Made by a program: the position numbers and the translations under genes | Shown: in pieces, positions 38,375 to 39,864 of the stretch | How positions within the stretch are numbered: position 1 is the first letter of the stretch | How the letters are laid out: the number at the start of each line of letters is the position of its first letter | Notes under the pieces: model-generated | Database searches by the model: none | Told to the model about the DNA's origin: nothing | Seen by the model: the letters and a program-made list of their open reading frames with translations, nothing else | Assembly: GCA_002840555.1 (NCBI GenBank) | Contig: PHBJ01000020.1 | Location: 1 to 39,864 of the forward strand | Direction: 5' to 3' | Source: Deltaproteobacteria bacterium HGW-Deltaproteobacteria-13 | GTDB lineage: Bacteria > Desulfobacterota > Syntrophia > Syntrophales > Smithellaceae | Length of the DNA: 39,864 nt

Positions 38375-39864
38375 TTAAAGCCGATCGAGTTCCAAAAGCA
38401 GAAATTTTGTTTTGGACATTTCTTTTAATTGATCCTGATTAATGAGCGAGGTATCATCTTTTTTTAATTCGTCGGCTGTTAGGTAATTATTGATGATATC
38501 AGTAGCTTCCTGAATACGAGAAAGAAATTTATCCGCTGAAATAAAATTTATTGATATCTGATATACTAAAACATTTTCAAGAATGAGCTTTTCTGTTTCG
38601 ATGCATGCTTCATTTAATAGCCCCAAAATATGTTTACATATTCCTGTCGTTAAAAATGGAGCAAAATCCCATATGAGAATACAAGTCAAGTATTTGACAT
38701 AAGGAATATAGCCTTTGGCCAGCATGGAATTTTCAAATCTTGCGACGATATTTCTTAATACTAACAATAAAGCATAAAATGCTGATTCATTTACATTCCC
38801 TTCCGGAGAGACGGCATTTCTTAACCAGCCGATTTCGATGAAAAAACGAGTGCCAACCTTTCTTAAAACATCATGTTTATCTGTAAGGATGGGATATGCT
38901 GTTTTATCAAAAAGATTTTCACCTGTAGATATCAGCTCAATAAAACCAAGCGTACACATAAAGAACAAAAGAGAGCTTGCGTCTTTACCGGTTGGAGAAG
39001 CGGCCATGCCATTTAAGAAAAACTCATTTGCTTTTTTTAAGCTATTTAAAACATCTTCTTTATGAATGTTGTGTGTATTTGATGCATTATCTCCTCTAAG
39101 ATAATTAATATATTTTTTTGCCCGTCCATAATAAAGAAGCCCGATTTCGCACCAGATGGCTTCCTCACCATTACAACGCCTGATTATAAATTCACTTTCA
39201 GCTATTGCCCGGTTAAAAGCCAGTTCGGAAATATGAAAATCAGTGTGTGAATGAGCGATATTTTCAAAAATAAGCATCCGCATGGTTCTGGCAATGACAT
39301 TGTGTGGATCGGATAACAGTAAGTTGGAAATGATGGCATCCGCTTCATATGGCATCTGCCGGGCACGAAGCACTTTGGCAATTTCAATTAAAAGCAGACT
39401 GCTTTGGGGGAACCGGTGCATTGCCCGGAGCGCTTCAAACGGACTCTCCGAAAACATTTCCGGAAAGTAAAGGGCCTGTTGGAATTTGCTATAGGAGAGA
39501 CCGGTTTGGGAAACGGGAAGCATCCTCTCTTCCAGCAGATAAGGAATATAATCATAATAGTTGTACGACTTGAAAAATTTGACAGTCCAAACATCGCTAA
39601 TATAGCTTTCCTCAGACGTGGACTTATTCTTGTAGCCTTCAAACCCGACTTTAACCTCGGCAACACGCGCGCATAAATGAGCATAATCTGTCAGGTAGAT
39701 ACCAGTCTCCCCTGTAAGCTTTGTTTCCAAAAGCGGCTGGATGACCAGATTAGTTTCCGCGACCAGTCCTGCATGAATAATAATGATCAGCTTTTTATGA
39801 GGACTGCTGTATTCGGAAAGAAGCCATCTGACCGCCATCTGATGAGCAAGAGCCAGGCTGTCGC
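38375..39864 (-). CDS. Helical-repeat protein of unknown function (5' end outside window)
   Basis: The frame is open to the right edge. An ATG at 39838 would give 487 residues, but it has no ribosome binding site, and the upstream codons (DSLALAHQ) continue naturally, so the true start is probably beyond the window. I do not recognise a family. The first visible 60 residues (KKLIIIIHAGLVAETNLVIQPL) look like an alpha/beta strand-helix unit. From about 150 onward the protein is helical with TPR-like spacing (LRARQMPYEADAIISNLLLSDPHNVIARTMRML). There is no signal peptide in the visible part. The composition is AT-rich. The last residues (MSKTKFLLLELDRL) end just before an AT-rich gap leading to the convergent small membrane protein gene. 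Confidence 0.65.
   Translation of the reverse strand, partial: DSLALAHQMAVRWLLSEYSSPHKKLIIIIHAGLVAETNLVIQPLLETKLTGETGIYLTDYAHLCARVAEVKVGFEGYKNKSTSEESYISDVWTVKFFKSYNYYDYIPYLLEERMLPVSQTGLSYSKFQQALYFPEMFSESPFEALRAMHRFPQSSLLLIEIAKVLRARQMPYEADAIISNLLLSDPHNVIARTMRMLIFENIAHSHTDFHISELAFNRAIAESEFIIRRCNGEEAIWCEIGLLYYGRAKKYINYLRGDNASNTHNIHKEDVLNSLKKANEFFLNGMAASPTGKDASSLLFFMCTLGFIELISTGENLFDKTAYPILTDKHDVLRKVGTRFFIEIGWLRNAVSPEGNVNESAFYALLLVLRNIVARFENSMLAKGYIPYVKYLTCILIWDFAPFLTTGICKHILGLLNEACIETEKLILENVLVYQISINFISADKFLSRIQEATDIINNYLTADELKKDDTSLINQDQLKEMSKTKFLLLELDRL

Overview
The window looks like chromosomal DNA of an anaerobic deltaproteobacterium (Desulfobacterota, Syntrophales-like). This is inferred from gene families, B12-type radical SAM enzymes, a GTG/TTG/ATG start mix and several classes of intergenic hairpin repeats; no rRNA or other taxonomic marker is present. 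Most genes are on the minus strand.

Layout. (1) 1-2575 (-): 5' part of a sensor with six PAS domains running into an HD-GYP domain, cut by the window edge. (2) 2791-4064: a tRNA-Arg(CCT) with a damaged-looking acceptor stem, then an AT-rich patch with two tandem paralogous secreted proteins. (3) 4066-23803 (-): a long biosynthetic cluster. In transcription order it holds a B12-type radical SAM enzyme, an aromatic amino acid ammonia-lyase, a hotdog thioesterase, a DAK2-DegV fusion, a DUF429 protein, a GT2 glycosyltransferase, an MMPL exporter fused to a methyltransferase, NhaA, an LpxL-type acyltransferase, an unknown 134-aa protein, a BtrH-type acyltransferase, an ABC exporter (ATPase and permease), an acyl carrier protein, a ketosynthase, a ketosynthase-like chain-length-factor protein, and a second B12-type radical SAM enzyme. 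(4) 24082-25176 (+): a membrane diguanylate cyclase with an apparent ATT start, bracketed by long direct repeats. (5) 25621-31816 (+): a GT2, two GT8s, a 51-aa candidate RiPP precursor, a PqqD-like recognition protein, a six-cysteine radical SAM enzyme and a TupA-type ATP-grasp protein. (6) 32026-33543 (+): an outer-membrane barrel with terminator. (7) 33765-36243 (-): a second ketosynthase/chain-length-factor pair. (8) 36493-38112 (+): a secreted MetX-like hydrolase and a small membrane protein. (9) 38375 to the right edge (-): an unknown protein.

Working model (inference). The ammonia-lyase makes a cinnamate- or coumarate-type starter. Two type II ketosynthase pairs and the ACP extend it to an aryl-polyene or aryl-lipid chain. 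Thioesterase, BtrH and LpxL-type enzymes release or transfer the acyl chain, the GT2 and methyltransferase decorate it, and the MMPL and ABC systems export it. No ketoreductase, dehydratase or acyl/aryl-CoA ligase lies in the window, so these would act from elsewhere. Inside the same neighbourhood sits a separate plus-strand locus that looks like an undescribed RiPP pathway: precursor, recognition element and radical SAM maturase behind an excellent sigma-70 promoter.

The region has been rearranged. A C-terminal remnant of a chain-length-factor gene (25.28 kb) and an N-terminal remnant of a ketosynthase gene (37.57 kb) lie on either side of the intact pair at 33.8-36.2 kb, and one remnant abuts a 38-bp direct repeat.
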